Of a stretch of DNA of 8,414 nt, positions 5,495 through 8,414 are shown piece after piece (positions within the stretch are counted from its first letter, which is position 1; the number at the start of each line of letters is the position of its first letter). The notes under the pieces are model-generated. The model did not search any database. It was not told where the DNA came from and worked only from the letters and a program-made list of their open reading frames with translations. The stretch is from Flemingiibacterium sp045586505 (GTDB taxonomy: Bacteria; Bacillota; Clostridia; Oscillospirales; CAG-272). The position numbers and the translations under genes were made by a program. The stretch lies in assembly GCA_045586505.1 (NCBI GenBank), contig JAZNAL010000027.1:1-8414 (forward strand), read 5' to 3'.

Positions 5495-8050
5495 ATGAAA
5501 ACCATTCTCGCCGTTGACGGCAACAGTATATTGAACCGTGCATTTTACGGCATACGTCCGCTAACCACCAAGGAGGGACTGCACACCAATGCAGTTTACG
5601 GTTTTGTGAACATCTTGAGTCGAGCGCTTGATACCGTTTCTCCTGATGGATTTGCGGTGGCCTTTGATATGCGCGCGCCTACCTTCCGTCACAAGGAATA
5701 CGATGGATACAAGGCAGCCCGAAAGGGTATGCCAGAGGAGCTTGCGATGCAGCTTCCATACGCGAAAAAGTGCGCCGAGGCAATGGGTGCGAGAGTGATC
5801 GAGCTTGAAGGTTACGAGGCGGATGACATTCTCGGCACCGTGGGGGCTCTTGCGACGGATGAGGGCGCTCATGCCTATATTCTGACGGGCGACCGTGATT
5901 CGCTCCAGCTCATCGGCGAAAACGTTACGATACTGCTTGCCACCAACAGCGAGACCGTAAATTTCGATACCGCGAAATTCATAGAGACCTACGGTATAAC
6001 TCCCGACCGTTTCGTGGATGTTAAAGCGCTGATGGGTGACTCCTCGGACAACATCCCGGGTGTACCCGGAATCGGTGAAAAAACCGCTCTTAAGCTGATC
6101 GCGGAGTTTACAAACCTTGACGGCGTATATGAGAATATAGAAAGCCCGACAATCAAGGCGGGACAGCGTCAGAAGCTAATTTCCGGCAAGGATTCGGCTT
6201 ATATGTCAAAATGGCTTGCAACCATCGTAAAGGATGCTCCCATCGGCACTTCGCTTTCCGACATCGAGGGTAGGATCGGCCGCGCAGAGTCCCTTCGGGG
6301 CGAGCTTCGCGCGCTTTTCACAAAGCTTGAATTCTCCGCGCTTATAAAGCGCTTCGGTCTTGATGAAATTAACGGAGCTGAAAGTGAGAGCGAAAACAAA
6401 TTTACAAAGCAGGTGATCGTCTGCAACGACGCAAAAGCGGCGTCGGAATCGGCGCTTGCGGACGGCGACCGGCGTCTCGGAGTCATGGTGGGAGAGGGAA
6501 GCGTGAGCTTTTGCGCTGACCCGGTGCGGGTTTACACCGCTTCTGACGAGCGACTGCGAGAGGTGCTTATTGATCTGCACCGACGGGGAATCAAGCTTTA
6601 TGTTTACGATTCCAAAGCCATGTATTCGAAATATTCGCTTGCCAACGAGCTTTTGTTTGATGGCGATGTAATGCTGGCGGCGTATGTGGTGGATCCCACC
6701 GACAACCGATACGACTGCGCATCACTTAAGCTGTCACGTCTTGGTGACTCCTCCGAGGGATTTGACGCGTCGGATCTCTTAAGGGTTGCGGATGTACTGT
6801 CAGAGGTGATTGCCGAGCGTGGGCAGGAGTCGCTGCTTTATGATATTGAATTACCTCTTGCGGCGGTTCTTGCACGCATGGAGGCGGCGGGCTTCAAAAT
6901 CGACACTGACGGTTTGCGTAATTTTACCGCCATGCTGAGCGATGCCGCCGCACAGCTTGAAGGCAGGATATATTTCTCTGCGGGCGGAGAATTTAACATA
7001 AAATCCCCCAACCAGCTTTCGGAGGTGCTGTTTGAGAGGCTTTCACTGCCTCACGGCAAGAAAAACAAAAACGGAAGCTATTCAACAAACGCAGAGATAC
7101 TTGAAAAGCTGGCGCCGTATCATCAGATCGTGCAGGATATCCTTGATTACCGTCAGCTTACAAAGCTGCAGTCCACCTACGGTGAGGGACTTGCGAAAGC
7201 CGCCGATGCCGAGGGACGCATTCATTCGAGCTTCAATCAGACCATCACCGCGACAGGCAGACTTTCGTCAACCGAGCCCAATCTGCAGAATATTCCGGTG
7301 CGAACAGAGCTTGGACGTGAGCTTCGCCGCTTCTTTATCCCGGGCGGTGAGGGGCGTGTGCTCATCGACGCGGACTACTCTCAGATCGAGCTTCGGCTAC
7401 TTGCACACATTTCGGGCGACGAAACCATGATCGACGCATTCAACAGTGGTATCGACATCCATACCGTCACCGCTTCTCAGGCGTTTGGTGTGCCCATGGG
7501 CGCGGTAACAAGTGAGATGCGCAAGCGTGCAAAGGCGGTAAACTTCGGTATCGTTTATGGAATCTCGGACTTCTCTCTGGCGCAGGATATCGGCGTTACC
7601 AAGAAGCAGGCGGGCGAGTATATCGAAGCTTATCTTGCGAAATATCCGCTTGTTGCGAAATATCTCACCGATATTGTTGAAAAAGCCAAGGCGGACGGTT
7701 ACGTTACCACCATGTTCGGACGCAGACGCGACATTCCTGAGCTTAAATCTGGCAAACGCACCATCGTGCAGTTCGGCGAGAGAGTTGCAATGAACAGCCC
7801 TATTCAGGGAAGCGCCGCCGACATTATCAAGATCGCAATGGTACGCGTGGACAAGGCGCTTCGTGAGAGCGGACTTGACGCGAAGCTTATTCTCCAGGTA
7901 CACGACGAATTGATAGTTGAAGCCGCTGAGTCAGATGCCGAGGCAGCGAAGGAGCTTTTAATTAACGAGATGGAAAACTGCGTTAAGCTGTCCGTTCCGC
8001 TGACAGTTTCCGCGGCTGTAGGCAGAAGCTGGTTTGACTGTAAGGATTGA
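5495..8050 (+). CDS. polA: DNA polymerase I (5' nuclease and polymerase; proofreading domain degenerate)
   Basis: An 851-residue family A DNA polymerase that removes RNA primers and fills gaps in replication and excision repair. The 5' nuclease domain (about 1-290) has its metal ligands: D8 in VDGNS, E108-D110-D111 in YEADD, D133/D135 in GDRDS, and D182/D185 in MGDSSDNIPG leading into the helix-hairpin-helix GVPGIGEKTA. A short linker (about 290-310) precedes a 3'-5' exonuclease-like domain (about 310-460) without the DxE of Exo I or the Exo III YxxxD, so it should not proofread, as in Bacillus and Thermus homologues. The polymerase domain (about 460-851) has motif A ADYSQIE with D627, motif B (RKRAKAVNFGIVYG) with R676, K680, F684 and Y688, and motif C VHDE with D804. 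F684 matches the position that discriminates against dideoxynucleotides. Length is slightly short for the family but complete. It is followed by ruvC on the same strand. Confidence 0.97.
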   Translation: MKTILAVDGNSILNRAFYGIRPLTTKEGLHTNAVYGFVNILSRALDTVSPDGFAVAFDMRAPTFRHKEYDGYKAARKGMPEELAMQLPYAKKCAEAMGARVIELEGYEADDILGTVGALATDEGAHAYILTGDRDSLQLIGENVTILLATNSETVNFDTAKFIETYGITPDRFVDVKALMGDSSDNIPGVPGIGEKTALKLIAEFTNLDGVYENIESPTIKAGQRQKLISGKDSAYMSKWLATIVKDAPIGTSLSDIEGRIGRAESLRGELRALFTKLEFSALIKRFGLDEINGAESESENKFTKQVIVCNDAKAASESALADGDRRLGVMVGEGSVSFCADPVRVYTASDERLREVLIDLHRRGIKLYVYDSKAMYSKYSLANELLFDGDVMLAAYVVDPTDNRYDCASLKLSRLGDSSEGFDASDLLRVADVLSEVIAERGQESLLYDIELPLAAVLARMEAAGFKIDTDGLRNFTAMLSDAAAQLEGRIYFSAGGEFNIKSPNQLSEVLFERLSLPHGKKNKNGSYSTNAEILEKLAPYHQIVQDILDYRQLTKLQSTYGEGLAKAADAEGRIHSSFNQTITATGRLSSTEPNLQNIPVRTELGRELRRFFIPGGEGRVLIDADYSQIELRLLAHISGDETMIDAFNSGIDIHTVTASQAFGVPMGAVTSEMRKRAKAVNFGIVYGISDFSLAQDIGVTKKQAGEYIEAYLAKYPLVAKYLTDIVEKAKADGYVTTMFGRRRDIPELKSGKRTIVQFGERVAMNSPIQGSAADIIKIAMVRVDKALRESGLDAKLILQVHDELIVEAAESDAEAAKELLINEMENCVKLSVPLTVSAAVGRSWFDCKD

Positions 8051-8062
8051 TTTGCACTCGTA

Positions 8063-8100
8063 AAATGTGGGCGCCAGACAATTGACAAAACGGCACATTT
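8063..8100. repeat. 7-bp inverted repeat flanking the ruvC -35
   Basis: AAATGTG (8063-8069) and CACATTT (8094-8100) are exact reverse complements separated by 24 bases. They bracket the -35 hexamer, and the right arm abuts the extended -10. This could be an operator or a coincidence. As RNA the stem is weak, with a long loop and no T-run, so it is not a convincing terminator for polA. Confidence 0.3.
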
Positions 8101-8110
8101 ATGGTATAAT
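8082..8110 (+). promoter_or_regulatory. Consensus sigma-A promoter of ruvC
   Basis: Perfect TTGACA (8082-8087), a 17-bp spacer and perfect TATAAT (8105-8110) with a TG extension at 8102-8103. The start would be near 8117, about 25 bases before the ruvC ATG. This is the strongest promoter match in the window. I saw no SOS-type operator overlapping it. Confidence 0.85.
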
Positions 8111-8132
8111 AATATATTATTTAAGATTCAGT

Positions 8133-8137
8133 GAGGA
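8133..8137 (+). promoter_or_regulatory. Shine-Dalgarno of ruvC
   Basis: GAGGA lies only four bases before the ATG at 8142, closer than the usual 6-9, which may moderate translation. The ATG is nevertheless the only start that gives the conserved RuvC N-terminus. Confidence 0.7.
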
Positions 8138-8141
8138 TACA

Positions 8142-8414
8142 ATGATAATTCTCGGAATTGACCCCGGCTACGCGATAGTTGGTTGGGGAGTAATTGAATA
8201 TTCAGGATCAAAATTCCGAACTCTCGGATACGGCTCGATAACGACTCCTGCAGGAATGCCGACCGTCGACAGACTTGAGCGAATTTATCGCGGCATGCAG
8301 GAGATCATTGAAAAATATCACCCCGACGAAATGGCGGTCGAGGAGCTTTTCTTCAACACCAACGGCAAGACGGCAATTGTGGTTGCCGAGGCGAGGGGAA
8401 TCATTCTTCTTTCG
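8142..8414 (+). CDS. ruvC: Holliday junction resolvase RuvC, N-terminal part (runs off window)
   Basis: The first 91 residues of RuvC, the dimeric metal-dependent endonuclease that makes symmetrical cuts in Holliday junctions brought to it by RuvAB. The N-terminus ILGIDPG (3-9) carries catalytic D7, followed by GWGVIE (14-19); VEELFF (66-71) aligns with the E. coli segment holding E66, here E67; AEARG (82-86) matches the conserved AR-G turn. The C-terminal acidic ligands lie past the window. About 165 residues is usual for the family, so roughly half is present. It has its own strong promoter, 91 bp after polA; ruvA and ruvB often follow ruvC, but this cannot be seen here. Identity is very secure. 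Confidence 0.95.
   Translation, partial: MIILGIDPGYAIVGWGVIEYSGSKFRTLGYGSITTPAGMPTVDRLERIYRGMQEIIEKYHPDEMAVEELFFNTNGKTAIVVAEARGIILLS

Noticed and set aside
7397..7903. Long antisense reading frame within polA
   Set aside because: It lies opposite the conserved polymerase motifs, encodes no recognisable domain, and has no ribosome site or promoter. The same holds for antisense frames inside clpE (993-1283, 1340-1654) and polA (5561-5872, 6206-6580).
8051..8081. Terminator after polA
   Set aside because: Only a GGCGCC palindrome and a weak long-loop repeat are present, with no U-tract after a stable stem.
1..8414. Undescribed defence, mobile or CRISPR-like system
   Set aside because: No direct-repeat array, transposase, integrase, toxin-antitoxin pair or phage gene is present. 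Apart from the propeller/CvpA pair, the genes belong to well-known families.

Overview
The window looks like ordinary chromosomal DNA from a Gram-positive anaerobe of the Bacillota, most likely class Clostridia. The reasons are a zinc-finger Clp ATPase of the ClpE type, a membrane/propeller protein resembling the clostridial DUF5711 family next to cvpA, a DNA polymerase I without proofreading residues, purine-rich Shine-Dalgarno sites, and AT-rich intergenic DNA with near-consensus sigma-A promoters between more GC-rich genes. The assignment below class level is not supported.

Layout. Two transcription units diverge from a 247-bp AT-rich region (5248-5494). Leftward (minus strand) runs a four-gene string: a single-pass membrane protein with a probable beta-propeller ectodomain (5247-3901), a CvpA-family membrane protein (3904-3188), the ClpE-like unfoldase (3124-806), and the N-terminal third of a P-type cation ATPase (809 to the window edge). 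Genes 1/2 and 3/4 each overlap by the four bases ATGA, a sign of translational coupling. Genes 2 and 3 are separated by 63 bp in which I see no terminator. Rightward (plus strand) lie polA (5495-8050) and, 91 bp further on, the first 91 codons of ruvC (8142 to the window edge), each with its own strong promoter. Together these two form a DNA repair and recombination neighbourhood.

How the genes may work together. polA fills gaps and removes primers or flaps; ruvC cleaves Holliday junctions. The leftward genes join an envelope pair (propeller protein plus CvpA) to a protein-quality-control unfoldase and an ion-pump-like protein; a shared stress or envelope role is inference from gene order only.

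Most notable points: the P-type ATPase has TGVH where the catalytic TGES motif of the actuator domain is expected; the three clearest promoters carry nearly the same extended -10 block (TGGTATAAT); and a leftward and a rightward promoter overlap physically at about 5293-5327. I found no CRISPR array, insertion sequence, tRNA, rRNA, phage gene or convincing new system. There is no gene-free stretch longer than 300 bases.
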